Of a DNA stretch of 64,000 bases, positions 26,547 through 35,460 are shown piece after piece. Location of the stretch: the NCBI RefSeq assembly GCF_030270585.1, contig NZ_BSYI01000002.1, positions 124,001 to 188,000 of the forward strand. The letters are read 5' to 3'. A program made the position numbers and the translations under genes. How positions within the stretch are numbered: position 1 is the stretch's first letter; the number at the start of each line of letters is the position of its first letter. A model generated the notes under the pieces. It was not told where the DNA came from. It worked only from the letters and a program-made list of their open reading frames with translations, and searched no databases. This stretch comes from Paralimibaculum aggregatum. Lineage in GTDB: Bacteria; Pseudomonadota; Alphaproteobacteria; Rhodobacterales; Rhodobacteraceae.

Positions 26547-27625
26547 CCCGCCTGCCGGCCTGGGCCGATTACGGGCTGATCCCGGTGCTCAATCTCGGCC
26601 TCGCCTTCGCCGTCGCGGCGCTGGTGATCGCGGCGCTCGGCGAGGACCCGGCGGCGGCGCTCGAGGTGCTGGTCGCCGGCGCCTTCGTCTATGAGGGCGC
26701 GCTCGGCTACACGCTGTTCTACACCGCCAGCTTCATCTTCACCGGGCTCGCCGTGGCGGTGGCGTTCCAGGCGCGGCTCTTCAACATCGGCGCCGAGGGC
26801 CAGGCGATGCTCGGCGGGCTCGGCGCGGCGGGGCTCTGCCTCGCCTTCGACGCGGTGCTGCCGGCGCTGCTGATGATCCCGCTGGCGATCGCCGGCGCCG
26901 CCGCCGCGGGGGCGGCCTGGGGCGCGGTGCCGGGCTGGCTCCAGGCGCGCCGCGGCAGCCATATCGTGATCACTACGATCATGTTCAACTTCCTCGCCTC
27001 GGGCCTCGTGGTCGGGCTGCTCTCGGGGCCGCTGATGCGGCCGGGGCAGTCGAATGCCGAGACCCGCGCCCTCGCCGAGAGCGCCCGCATCGCGCAGTGG
27101 CACGAGATCGCGCCGCTGCTCGGGCTCGAGGCCGGGCGCTCGCCGCTCAACCTCTCGATCCTGCTGGCGGTGGCGGCCTGCATCGGGGTCTGGTGGCTGA
27201 TCTGGCGCACCCGCTGGGGCTATGCGCTGCGCTGCCTCGGGCTCGCCGCGCCGGCGGCGGAATATGCCGGCATCCCGGTGGCGCGGATCACCGTGCAGGC
27301 GATGGCGGTGTCCGGCGCGCTGGCCGGGCTGATGGCGGTCAACACCGTGCTCGGGGCGCAGGGCAAGCTGCTGATCAACTTCACCGCCGGCTTCGGCTTC
27401 ACCGGCATCGCGGTGGCGCTGATGGGGCGCGGGCATCCCTTCGGCGTGGCGCTGGCGGCGCTGCTGTTCGGCGCGCTCTACCAGGGCGGCGCGGAGTTCG
27501 ATTTCGAGTTCGCCACCATCACGCGCGAGATGGTGCTGCTGGTGCAGGGGCTGATCGTGCTGTTCACCGGGGCGCTCAGCCAGATGCTCGTGCCGCTGGT
27601 GGCGCGGGCGCTGGGCCGGGCCTGA
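26543..27625 (+). CDS. BMP-type (NupB-like) ABC transporter permease
   Basis: A 360-residue membrane protein with eight to ten helices. FQARLFNIGAEGQAMLGG is the conserved motif of this permease class, and GLAAPAAEYAGIP is the second. I propose a TTG start at 26543 that overlaps the ATPase stop as TTGA; no ATG or GTG occurs near the beginning without losing the first helix (YGLIPVLNLGLAFAVAALVI). It forms the pore with the next gene. Confidence 0.88.
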   Translation: MTRLPAWADYGLIPVLNLGLAFAVAALVIAALGEDPAAALEVLVAGAFVYEGALGYTLFYTASFIFTGLAVAVAFQARLFNIGAEGQAMLGGLGAAGLCLAFDAVLPALLMIPLAIAGAAAAGAAWGAVPGWLQARRGSHIVITTIMFNFLASGLVVGLLSGPLMRPGQSNAETRALAESARIAQWHEIAPLLGLEAGRSPLNLSILLAVAACIGVWWLIWRTRWGYALRCLGLAAPAAEYAGIPVARITVQAMAVSGALAGLMAVNTVLGAQGKLLINFTAGFGFTGIAVALMGRGHPFGVALAALLFGALYQGGAEFDFEFATITREMVLLVQGLIVLFTGALSQMLVPLVARALGRA

Positions 27626-27639
27626 GGGGGGAGACGCGG

Positions 27640-28608
27640 ATGGGCTGGCTCGATCTCCTGCTGACCGCGGACAGCGCGCTGCGCCTCGCCACCCCGCTGA
27701 TGCTCTGCGCCATGGCCGGGATGATCTCCGAGCGCGCCGGGGTGATCGATATCGGGCTCGAGGGCAAGATGCTGGCCGGCGCCTTCACCGCGGCGGCGGC
27801 GGCGGCGCTCACCGGCTCGGCCTGGGCCGGGCTCGGCGCGGCGATGGCGGTGGGGGCGGCGATGGCGGCGCTGCACGGCTTTGCCTGCATCACCCATCGC
27901 GGCGAGCAGATCATCTCCGGCGTCGCGATCAACATCCTCGCCTCGGGGCTGACGGTGGTGGTCGGCATCGCGCTGTTCGACCAGGGCGGGCAGTCGCCGC
28001 CGCTGGGGCCGGAGGCGCGGTTCCGCCCGATCGTGCTGCCGGGGGTGGAGACGCTCTCCGGCGTGCCGGTGCTCGGGCCGCTCTGGCGCGAGTTGGTCTC
28101 GGGGCACACGCTGCCGACCTATCTGGCGCTGGCGGTGGTGGTCGGCGCCTGGTGGATGCTCGGCCACACCCGTTTCGGGCTGCGCCTGCGCGCCGTCGGC
28201 GAAACCCCGGCGGCGGTCGACAGCGCCGGGCTCTCGGTGCCGGGGCTGCGCTACCGCGCGGTGCTGATCGCCGGGCTGCTCTGCGGCGTCGCCGGGGCCT
28301 TCCTCTCGACCGCGCACGGCGCCGGCTTCGTGCGCGAGATGTCGGCCGGCAAGGGCTACATCGCGCTGGCGGCGCTGGTCTTCGGCAAGTGGCGGCCCTG
28401 GCCGGTGCTGTTCGCCTGCCTGCTGTTCGGCTTCCTCGAGGCCGGCGCGGCGCGGCTCGAGGGCGAGGTGCTGCCGGTGATCGGGCGGGTGCCGACGCAG
28501 GTGATCCTGGTGCTGCCCTATCTCGCGACGGTGCTGCTGCTCGCCGGCTTCTTCGGCCGCGCGGTGCCGCCGCGGGCGCTCGGCACGCCCTATAGCAAGG
28601 AGCGGTGA
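27640..28608 (+). CDS. BMP-type (NupC-like) ABC transporter permease
   Basis: A 322-residue membrane protein with about eight helices. The sequence ISERAGVIDIGLEGKMLAGAF and the later AVGETPAAVDSAGLSV are typical of the second permease of nucleoside BMP transporters. The ATG has GGGGGGAGA upstream, 14 bases after the first permease stop. It is the last gene of the operon: the 131-bp gap that follows contains the promoter of the next unit. Confidence 0.9.
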   Translation: MGWLDLLLTADSALRLATPLMLCAMAGMISERAGVIDIGLEGKMLAGAFTAAAAAALTGSAWAGLGAAMAVGAAMAALHGFACITHRGEQIISGVAINILASGLTVVVGIALFDQGGQSPPLGPEARFRPIVLPGVETLSGVPVLGPLWRELVSGHTLPTYLALAVVVGAWWMLGHTRFGLRLRAVGETPAAVDSAGLSVPGLRYRAVLIAGLLCGVAGAFLSTAHGAGFVREMSAGKGYIALAALVFGKWRPWPVLFACLLFGFLEAGAARLEGEVLPVIGRVPTQVILVLPYLATVLLLAGFFGRAVPPRALGTPYSKER

Positions 28609-28661
28609 GCGCCGGCGCCAGGCCGCCGGCGCCAGCAGACCCGGCAATCGCGCCGGACCCG

Positions 28662-28690
28662 TTGGACCCGTCGGGCGAAATCGGCTAGGT
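28662..28690 (+). promoter_or_regulatory. Promoter of the glycosyltransferase operon
   Basis: TTGGAC (28662-28667), a 17-nt spacer and TAGGTC (28685-28690), 49 bp before the ATG at 28740. The -10 has the same TAGG core as the predicted gcvT, frmA and sodium-channel promoters. Confidence 0.5.
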
Positions 28691-28739
28691 CCCCTGCGAG
28701 ACGCCGCAACGCGCGGCGGCCGGCGGAAGGAACGCGGCG

Positions 28740-29744
28740 ATGACCGATGCGGAGGGCGGGGAGATGCGGGCGCGCCTGTCGATCGTCGTGCCCTGCTACA
28801 ACGAGGAGGCGGTGATCGGCGCCACCCTCGCGCGCCTTGCCGCCCTGGCCGACCGCCTCGCCCGGCCCGGTGCCGGCCGGCCGGTGCTGGAGACCGAGAT
28901 CATCTGCGTCGACGATGGCAGCGCCGATGCCACGCTGGCGCTGCTGAAGGCGGCGGCGGCGGCCGAGCCGCGCCTGCGCGTGCTGGCGCTGTCGCGCAAT
29001 TTCGGCCACCAGATCGCGGCGACCGCGGGCACCGATGCCGCCGGCGGCGATGCGGTGGTGCTGATCGACGCCGACCTGCAGGACCCGCCCGAGCTGATCG
29101 AGGAGATGGTCCGGCGCTGGAACGACGGCTTCGACGTGGTCTATGGCACCCGCACCGAGCGGCCCGGCGAGAGCGCCTTCAAGCTGGCCACCGCACGCGG
29201 CTTCTACCGGGTGCTCAACCGGCTCTCGGAGGTCGCGATCCCGCTCGACACCGGGGATTTCCGCCTGATGAGCCGGACCGTGGTGGATGCGCTGAAGGCG
29301 ATGCCGGAGCGCCGGCGCTTCCTGCGCGGCATGGTCGCCTGGGTCGGCCATCGCCAGGCGGCGCTGCCCTATGCGCGGGCCGAGCGCGCCGCCGGGGTCT
29401 CGAAATACCCGCTGCGCAAGATGGTGCGCTTCGCGCTCGACGGGATCCTCTCGTTCTCCAGCAAGCCGCTGCAGCTCGCCATCGCGATCGGCCTGATCGC
29501 CGCCGGGGTGGCGCTGCTCGGCATCCTCTATGCGCTGGTGCTGCGGATCTTCACCGATATCTGGGTCGAGGGCTGGACCGCGCTGTTCATCGCGGTGCTG
29601 TTCCTCGGCGGCGTGCAGCTGGTCTGCCTCGGCATCCTCGGGGAGTATGTCGCGCGGATCTATGACGAGGCCAAGGGCCGGCCGCTCTACCTGCTGCGCG
29701 AGCGCATCGGCTTCGGCGACGGGGCCGGGGAGCCGCGCCGGTGA
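28740..29744 (+). CDS. Glycosyltransferase family 2, polyprenyl-phosphate type (GtrB/ArnC-like)
   Basis: A 334-residue enzyme. Residues about 10-240 are a GT2 catalytic domain with VVPCYNEE at the start, CVDDGSAD, the metal-binding DADLQDPPEL and DTGDFRLMSR, and the RAGVSKYPLRKM region typical of DPM1/GtrB. Two C-terminal helices (about 245-320) anchor it in the inner membrane. Relatives move a sugar from a nucleotide donor to undecaprenyl phosphate. A second ATG eight codons in (MRARLS) is a possible start. It overlaps the next gene (GTGA), and with it and the flavoprotein forms a recurring three-gene set. Confidence 0.88.
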   Translation: MTDAEGGEMRARLSIVVPCYNEEAVIGATLARLAALADRLARPGAGRPVLETEIICVDDGSADATLALLKAAAAAEPRLRVLALSRNFGHQIAATAGTDAAGGDAVVLIDADLQDPPELIEEMVRRWNDGFDVVYGTRTERPGESAFKLATARGFYRVLNRLSEVAIPLDTGDFRLMSRTVVDALKAMPERRRFLRGMVAWVGHRQAALPYARAERAAGVSKYPLRKMVRFALDGILSFSSKPLQLAIAIGLIAAGVALLGILYALVLRIFTDIWVEGWTALFIAVLFLGGVQLVCLGILGEYVARIYDEAKGRPLYLLRERIGFGDGAGEPRR

Positions 29745-30745
29745 GCGCGCGGCGCCTGCTGACCCTCGCGCTCGGGCTCGCCATGGCGGCGGGTTTCGTC
29801 TGGCTGATCGCGCGCGAGACCGACGGCGCGGCGCTGCGCGCGGCCTTCGCCGAGGCGCGGGCGGGCTGGATCGGGCTCGGCGTGCTCTGCTTCCTCGCCG
29901 GCTATTCCGCCCGGGTGGCGCGCTGGCGGGCGATGCTGGCGCTGGAGAACCCGGCGCTCACCTGGGGCCGCTGCATGGGGCCGTTCATGATCTCGATGGC
30001 GGTCAACAACGTGCTGCCGTTCCGCGCCGGCGACGCGCTGCGGGCCTTCGCCTTCTCGGGCCGGCTCGGGGTCGGCACCGGGCGGGTGCTGGCGACGCTG
30101 GTGGTGGAGCGGCTGCTCGACCTGCTGACCATCCTCGGCATTCTCGGCCTCGCGCTCTGGCTCACCGGGCTCGATGCCGGCGGGCTGCTCGGGGTCGGCG
30201 CGGCGGCGCTGGTGGCGGCGGCGCTGGCGGTGGCGCTGGCGCTGCTGCTGCCGGGGGTGTTCGAGCCGCTGGCGCGCGGCGGCGCCGGGCTGGTGGCGCG
30301 CCTCGCGCCCGGCCCCGGGGCGCGGCTGCGCGAGGAATCCGACCGGATCTTCGCGCTGCTCCGCCGGCTCGCCCGCGGCGCCGTCATGGCGCGGCTGATG
30401 CTCTGGTCGGCGCTGGCCTGGGGGCTCGAGGGCTGCGTCTTCCTCTGCGCCGCGCTGGCGCTGCCGGGGATGGCCGCGCCGGAGGCCGCCTGGCTGGCGC
30501 TGCCGGTGGGCACGCTGGCGACGCTGCTGCCGAGCACGCCGGGCTATGTCGGCACCTTCGACTATTTCGCGGCCGAGGCGGTGCAGCTGTTCGGCGAGCC
30601 GCAGGCGGTGGCCGCGGCCTTCGCGATCCTGACCCATACCATGTTGTATTTCCCGCCGCTGGCGGTCGGCGGCATCGCCCTCCTGCTGCGCCCGCTGCCG
30701 AAGGGCGCCGCCGCCCGCGCCGCCTCGCAGAGCCCGCTGCCATGA
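29741..30745 (+). CDS. Flippase-like membrane protein, UPF0104/LPG-synthase transmembrane family
   Basis: A 334-residue membrane protein with about eight helices. GYSARVARWRAML, MAVNNVLPFRAGDALRAF and VERLLDLLTILGIL are the diagnostic motifs of the AglD/YbhN (lysylphosphatidylglycerol synthetase TM) family, and the late PSTPGYVGTFDYF is the matching C-terminal motif. Such proteins often neighbour lipid-linked sugar transferases and may flip or anchor lipids. It starts with GTG at the overlap with the GT2 gene and its end overlaps the flavoprotein gene (ATGA). Confidence 0.82.
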   Translation: MSARRLLTLALGLAMAAGFVWLIARETDGAALRAAFAEARAGWIGLGVLCFLAGYSARVARWRAMLALENPALTWGRCMGPFMISMAVNNVLPFRAGDALRAFAFSGRLGVGTGRVLATLVVERLLDLLTILGILGLALWLTGLDAGGLLGVGAAALVAAALAVALALLLPGVFEPLARGGAGLVARLAPGPGARLREESDRIFALLRRLARGAVMARLMLWSALAWGLEGCVFLCAALALPGMAAPEAAWLALPVGTLATLLPSTPGYVGTFDYFAAEAVQLFGEPQAVAAAFAILTHTMLYFPPLAVGGIALLLRPLPKGAAARAASQSPLP

Positions 30746-32073
30746 CCGGACGCGACACCGAGTTCGCCATAATCGGCGGCGGCTTCGCCGGGCTCTCGGC
30801 GGCCTATGAGCTGGCCCGCGCCGGGCGCCGCGTCACCCTGCTCGAGGCCGAGGACCGGATCGGCGGGCTCGCCGCCGCCTTCGAGACCGAGGGCGAGCGG
30901 CTCGACCGCTTCTACCACCACTGGTTCACCAACGACCGCGCGGTGATGGACCTGATCGGCGCGCTCGGCCTCGACGGCGAGGTCGAGATCAACCCCTCCA
31001 ACACCGGGCTCTACTTCGCCAACACGATCTACCGGCTCTCGAGCCCGCTCGACCTGCTGCGCTTCGCCCCCCTGCCCTTCGCCGACCGGATCCGCCTCGG
31101 GCTGCTGGCTCTGCGCGCCCGGCGGGTGCGCGACTGGCGGGCGCTGGAGGAGACCACGGCGGCCGACTGGCTGCGCGCGATGGGCGGCGAGCGGGTGTTC
31201 CGCGTGGTCTGGGAGCCGCTGCTCACCGGCAAGTTCGGCCCGCATGCCGAGGCGATCTCGGCGGTCTGGTTCTGGAACAAGCTGAAGCTGCGCGGCGGCT
31301 CGCGCGGGGCCAGGGGCGAGGAGCGGCTGGCCTATTTCCGCGGCGGCTTCGTGGCGCTGGCCGAGGCGCTGGCCGAGGCGGTGCGCGGCGCCGGCGGCGA
31401 GATCCGGCTGGCCGCGCCGGTCGAGCGGCTGGTGCCGGAGGCCGGCGGCTGGCGGCTCTCGGGCCGCTGGGGCAGCCTCACCGCGGCGCGCGCCATCGCC
31501 ACGCCGGCGCTGCCGCTGGTCGCCGAGATGGTGCGCGGCTGGGCGCCGGCGGATTACGTCGCGCGCCTCGAGCGGATCCACTACCTCGCCAATCTCTGCC
31601 TGGTGCTGGAGCTCGACCGGCCGCTCTCGGAGACCTACTGGCTCAATGTCAACGACCCCTCCTTCCCCTTCGTCGGGGTGATCGAGCACACCAATTTCGC
31701 CGGTGCCGCGCGCTATGGCGGGCGCCACATCGTCTATCTCTCGAAATACCTGCCGCATACCGATCCGCTCTACCGCCTCGGCGCGGCGGAGATGCTGGAC
31801 TTCGCGCTGCCGCACCTGGCGCGGATGTTCCCGGAATTCGATCCGGCCTCGGTGCAGCGGCACCATCTCTGGCGCGCGCGCTGGGCGCAGCCGGTGGTGG
31901 AGCGCGGCTATTCCCGCCTGATCCCGCCCGAGGAGGGGCCGGAGGGGCTGCTGCTCTGCTCGATGGCGCAGATCTATCCGGAGGACCGCGGCACCAACTA
32001 CGCGATCCGCGAGGGGCGGCGGCTCGGCGCCCGGCTGGCCGCGGAGACGGCGCCCGAGGCGACGCCCGCCTGA
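30742..32073 (+). CDS. FAD-dependent NAD(P)-binding oxidoreductase (amine oxidase / protoporphyrinogen oxidase-like)
   Basis: A 443-residue flavoprotein. The N-terminus holds the FAD-binding GGGFAGLSAAYELARAG followed by EAEDRIGGL, the classical dinucleotide fold plus second motif. A middle region (YHHWFTNDRAV, YLSKYLPHTDPLY) and the C-terminal GTNYAIREGRRL are characteristic of a family that travels with GT2 and UPF0104 genes and has been suggested to modify the lipid-linked sugar. The natural substrate is not known. It ends 22 bases before the convergent histidine kinase gene, whose stop lies at 32095. Confidence 0.82.
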   Translation: MTGRDTEFAIIGGGFAGLSAAYELARAGRRVTLLEAEDRIGGLAAAFETEGERLDRFYHHWFTNDRAVMDLIGALGLDGEVEINPSNTGLYFANTIYRLSSPLDLLRFAPLPFADRIRLGLLALRARRVRDWRALEETTAADWLRAMGGERVFRVVWEPLLTGKFGPHAEAISAVWFWNKLKLRGGSRGARGEERLAYFRGGFVALAEALAEAVRGAGGEIRLAAPVERLVPEAGGWRLSGRWGSLTAARAIATPALPLVAEMVRGWAPADYVARLERIHYLANLCLVLELDRPLSETYWLNVNDPSFPFVGVIEHTNFAGAARYGGRHIVYLSKYLPHTDPLYRLGAAEMLDFALPHLARMFPEFDPASVQRHHLWRARWAQPVVERGYSRLIPPEEGPEGLLLCSMAQIYPEDRGTNYAIREGRRLGARLAAETAPEATPA

Positions 32074-32094
32074 GCGCCCCCGCCCCGGCCAGGC

Positions 32095-34320
32095 TCAGCC
32101 CGGCCCGGCCCCGGTGGTGGCCCTTGCGTCCCCGTCCCCATTCCCGGCGCCGGCCCCGTCCCCGGCGGTCGTCCCAGCCCCGGTGGCGGTCCCGGTCCCG
32201 GTGGCGCTCCCGGCTCCGGCGGCGGCCCGCGGCAGCGTCACGGCGAAGCAGGAGCCCCGGCCCGGCACGCTCTCGGCGCGGAGCGCGAGCCCGTGATCGG
32301 CGGCGAGCCCGGCGATCAGCGCGAGGCCGAGCCCCTTGCCCTCCGAGCCCGCGCCGCGGGCGCCGGGGGCGCGCATCGCCGCCAGCCGCGCGGCGCTCAT
32401 CCCCGGCCCGGTGTCGCAGACCGCCACCGTCACCGCGCCGTCGCCGGCCCGCCGGCAGCCGATCAGCACGCGGCCCTCGCCGCTGTGCCTGACCGCGTTG
32501 GAGACGAGGTTGGAGACGATGCGGATCGCCACCATCGGGTCGGCCGAGACCATTGCCCCGGAGGGCACCACGCGCAGCGCGATGCCGCGGGCGCGGGCCT
32601 CCTCGGCGAACATCGCGCGCACCGTGTCGAGCAGCAGGCGGATCGGGAAATCCTCGCGCGTGCCGGGCAGCGGCGCCGCCTCCGGATCGCTCCGCGGGGG
32701 CGGGTCGTCGCCGCGCTGCCCGTCCGCCCGGGGACCTTCCGCCCCGGCGCCGGGCGCCGGCGCGGCCCGGCCGTCGCCGTCGCCGCCACCGTCCTCGTCG
32801 CCGCCCTCTTCCCCGGCGGCGGCGGCCTCCCCGGTCGCCTCGTCGAGATAGCGCGTCACCAGGTCCTCGAGATAGGCGCATTGCCGCTCGAGCTGCGCCC
32901 GCTCCGACCCCGGCAGCGCCCGCATCCCCCGCAGCGAGAGCCGCAGCGAGGCCAGCGGCTGGCGCAGGTCGTGGGTGGCATGGGCCATCTCGGTGCGCCG
33001 GCGCTCGGCCAGCGCCGTCGCCCGCGCATGGGCGGCATCGGCGGCGCGCAGCTCCTCGGCCAGCGCGAGCTGCGCCTCGAGCGCCGAAATGGCGCGGGCA
33101 TCCGCCTCGGCCCGCTCGCGCCGGATCCGGGCGATGCGCGCGCCGATCGCGGTGAGAAAGCCCACCGCCTCGATCGCGAAGGCGACGCGCCCCCAGTCCC
33201 GCGTCTGGTCGATGCTGGCGAATTCCGGGATCGCATGGGCCATGATCGCCAGCCAGCTCGCCACCGCCACCGCCGAGGCGCCGACCAGGAAGGGCACCGA
33301 GCCGGGCCAGCCCCGGCGCACCGCGACGATGCCGGTGGCGAGGTAGATCTGCGCCGAGGCGACGATGAAGAGGAACCCCGCCCCGGTCAGCAGCCGGTGG
33401 CCCGAGACGACGGTGCTGAGCGCCAGCGCCGCGGTGCCCGCCATCACCCCGAGAAACAGCCGGTCGAGCAGCGGATGGGTCTCGGAGAGGCGGTAGAAGG
33501 CGCGCGCGAAACAGGCGCCGAAGAAGCCCATCGCGGCGTGATGCGGGCGCAGCGCATCGCCGGCCCAGCCCGGCCAGCCGGGCCAGAAATACTGGAACGA
33601 GAACCCGTCCATCAGGAACACCCAGCTCGCCACCGAACCGATATAGAGCGCGTAGAACAGCGCCGCCGGCTCGCGCAGCGCCGCCGCCAGCGCCAGCGTC
33701 ATCACCGCAAGGCAGAGGATGAAGCCGTGGAACAGGAAATAGCGCCCGTTCTCGGCGGCCATGGCGGTGGCATAGTGCACCGGGTCCTGGACGGTGAGCT
33801 CGAGCTCGATATTGGTGTGCAGGCGCAGGCGGATGAAGATCTCGGCGCGCTCGCCGGGATCGAGCGCCACCGGCACCGCGAGGTTGCGGAACAGGATCGG
33901 GCGGGCGTCGAAGCGGCTGTCCGGGGCGATCGCGAGGATCCGCTCGGGCGCGCCGCCGCGCAGCAGGTAGACCTCGGCGACCGGCGCCTTCTTGGCGTTG
34001 AGATCGAGGATCCAGCGCGCCGGGCGCGCGGCGCGGCTCACCACCGGCACGCGGACCCAGTGGGTCTGGCCGGCCGGGTCGTGCAGCACGTCGCGCAGGC
34101 GGAACGGCACGAACCGCCCCGCTTCGGCCAGCGCGCGGGCCTCGGAAAGCTCGATATTCCCGTCGCGATCGGCATAATGCTCGGCATGCGGATCGAGCGG
34201 CGTCTCGGCCATCCCGGCGGTGAGCGGCATCGGCGCCGCGGCCCGGGCCGGCGCGGCCGGCAACGCGAGCGATGAGAGGATGGCGAGGATGAGGGCGAGA
34301 CCGGCTTGCATCAGGCGCAT
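32095..34320 (-). CDS. Sensor histidine kinase with 7TM-DISM receptor
   Basis: A 741-residue kinase. A signal peptide (1-28) leads to a periplasmic 7TMR-DISMED-like domain (about 35-180, including PFRLRDVLHDPAGQTHWVR), then seven helices (about 185-395). A short coiled coil joins the dimerisation helix ATHDLRQPLASLRLSL, with its phosphoacceptor His. The ATPase domain has NLVSNAVRHS, DTGPGM and GKGLGLAL boxes. About 70 residues of acidic, Gly-rich low complexity split the dimer helix from the ATPase domain, and the C-terminus is a Gly/Thr/Ala tail; both look like slippage products. The receptor class senses sugars or lipids. The regulator gene starts 29 bases away on the opposite strand. Confidence 0.88.
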   Translation of the reverse strand: MRLMQAGLALILAILSSLALPAAPARAAAPMPLTAGMAETPLDPHAEHYADRDGNIELSEARALAEAGRFVPFRLRDVLHDPAGQTHWVRVPVVSRAARPARWILDLNAKKAPVAEVYLLRGGAPERILAIAPDSRFDARPILFRNLAVPVALDPGERAEIFIRLRLHTNIELELTVQDPVHYATAMAAENGRYFLFHGFILCLAVMTLALAAALREPAALFYALYIGSVASWVFLMDGFSFQYFWPGWPGWAGDALRPHHAAMGFFGACFARAFYRLSETHPLLDRLFLGVMAGTAALALSTVVSGHRLLTGAGFLFIVASAQIYLATGIVAVRRGWPGSVPFLVGASAVAVASWLAIMAHAIPEFASIDQTRDWGRVAFAIEAVGFLTAIGARIARIRRERAEADARAISALEAQLALAEELRAADAAHARATALAERRRTEMAHATHDLRQPLASLRLSLRGMRALPGSERAQLERQCAYLEDLVTRYLDEATGEAAAAGEEGGDEDGGGDGDGRAAPAPGAGAEGPRADGQRGDDPPPRSDPEAAPLPGTREDFPIRLLLDTVRAMFAEEARARGIALRVVPSGAMVSADPMVAIRIVSNLVSNAVRHSGEGRVLIGCRRAGDGAVTVAVCDTGPGMSAARLAAMRAPGARGAGSEGKGLGLALIAGLAADHGLALRAESVPGRGSCFAVTLPRAAAGAGSATGTGTATGAGTTAGDGAGAGNGDGDARATTGAGPG

Positions 34321-34349
34321 CGGCGCGCTCCGCCCCGGCGGAGGCGCGC

Positions 34350-35018
34350 ATGGGTAGCCTCGGCGGGCTGCGCGCCCCCCGCCCGCCGGCGCCGAAGACC
34401 GCGGTGATCGCCGACGACCACCCGATGATCCGCGCCGGCATCCGTCAGGTGCTCGAGGAGTTCGGCGATGTCGAGGTGCTGGAGGAGGTCGACAACGGGC
34501 TCGACGCGGTGCGCGCCGCGCGCACCCGCCGGCCGAGCCTCTTCGTGCTCGACCTCTCGATGCCCTATGCCCGCGGCGTCGAGGTCTTCGTCGAGATCCG
34601 CCGCCAGAGCCCGGAGACCCGGATCGCGGTGCTGACCGGCATGAGCTCCTCGGGGCTGCTGGCCGAGCTGACCTCGGCCGGGGTCGACGGGCTGTTCCTG
34701 AAGCGGGGCGACCCGTCGGTGCTGGCGCGCGGGCTGCGCCTCGTGCTCGAGGGCGCCAAGTTCGTCTCGCCGGATGTGGTCGCGCTGCTCGAGGCGCGCC
34801 CGCCGGGCCCCGAGCTCTCGCCGCGCGAGCGCCAGACCCTCAGCCTGGTGGCGCAGGGGCTGACCAATGTCGAGATCGGCGAGCGGCTGCATATCAGCCA
34901 CAAGACCGTGGAGAAGCACCGCACCAGCCTGATGGCCAAGCTCGGCGTGCATTCGATGTCTGAGCTGCTGGCGCATGCGCTCCGCGAAGGCCTCCTCGAC
35001 AGCCTGTCCGAGACCTGA
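34350..35018 (+). CDS. NarL/FixJ-family response regulator
   Basis: A 222-residue regulator with a receiver domain (about 17-135; acidic pair in IADDH, phosphoacceptor D68 in FVLDLSMP, K in LKRGD) and a LuxR-type helix-turn-helix (ELSPRERQTLSLVAQGLTNVEIGERLHISHKTVEKHR). It is divergent from the 7TM-DISM kinase and is presumably its partner. With only 29 bases between the two starts, each promoter must overlap the other gene or the mRNAs must have almost no leader. A 16-residue stretch precedes the receiver fold, so a shorter start cannot be excluded, but no better one is seen. Confidence 0.88.
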   Translation: MGSLGGLRAPRPPAPKTAVIADDHPMIRAGIRQVLEEFGDVEVLEEVDNGLDAVRAARTRRPSLFVLDLSMPYARGVEVFVEIRRQSPETRIAVLTGMSSSGLLAELTSAGVDGLFLKRGDPSVLARGLRLVLEGAKFVSPDVVALLEARPPGPELSPRERQTLSLVAQGLTNVEIGERLHISHKTVEKHRTSLMAKLGVHSMSELLAHALREGLLDSLSET

Positions 35019-35143
35019 CCCGCCGCCATCGGCCGGCCCGCCCGCCCCGGTTTCGCCCAGCATAGCCCGAGCCGCGCGCCCGGCGCATGGGGTGCGTGCC
35101 CCATTTCGCCGCCGGGGCCCCGCGCGGCGGCCGCCATCCCCCT

Positions 35144-35198
35144 GCCCGGGGCCCGCCGCCTCCGGGTGGGCGGGCGGGGGAGGCGGCGGGCCCCGGGC
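35144..35198. repeat. Long hairpin with G-quadruplex loop, copy 1
   Basis: Lies in the 442-bp gap after the response regulator gene. A perfect 20-bp stem (GCCCGGGGCCCGCCGCCTCC at 35144-35163 with its complement at 35179-35198) encloses the 15-nt loop GGGTGGGCGGGCGGG, four GGG tracts with single-base spacers. The same loop and inner stem recur at 44239-44291. There is no T-tract. It is 262 bp upstream of the RTX gene. Confidence 0.8.
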
Positions 35199-35228
35199 GC
35201 GCGCCGCCGGCGCGCCGCCCCATCCCCG

Positions 35229-35242
35229 GTGACGCGCGTCAC
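35229..35242. promoter_or_regulatory. 14-bp palindrome, possible operator
   Basis: GTGACGCGCGTCAC is a perfect 14-bp palindrome, 30 bases after the long hairpin and 218 bp before the RTX gene ATG. Its TGAC...GTCA arms could bind a homodimeric regulator. I see no clear promoter beside it, and a 14-mer palindrome of C and G may also arise by chance. Confidence 0.3.
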
Positions 35243-35460
35243 GTCCCGCCCCCGATTCGCCGGAAAATCCGCCGCAGGCCGCGCAAAACCGCGCCTGTCC
35301 CGGCGGTGCGGCGATTGGGGGAGTTCCCCCATGCCGGCGGGGGGGCCGACCTCTCACGCCGCCGCCGGGCCCGCCGGCATCCTCACCTCATCGCAACAGA
35401 CCCCGCCCCGGTCCGTGCAACCAGACGGAAAGGCCGGGCGCACAGATGAGGAGAGCCACC

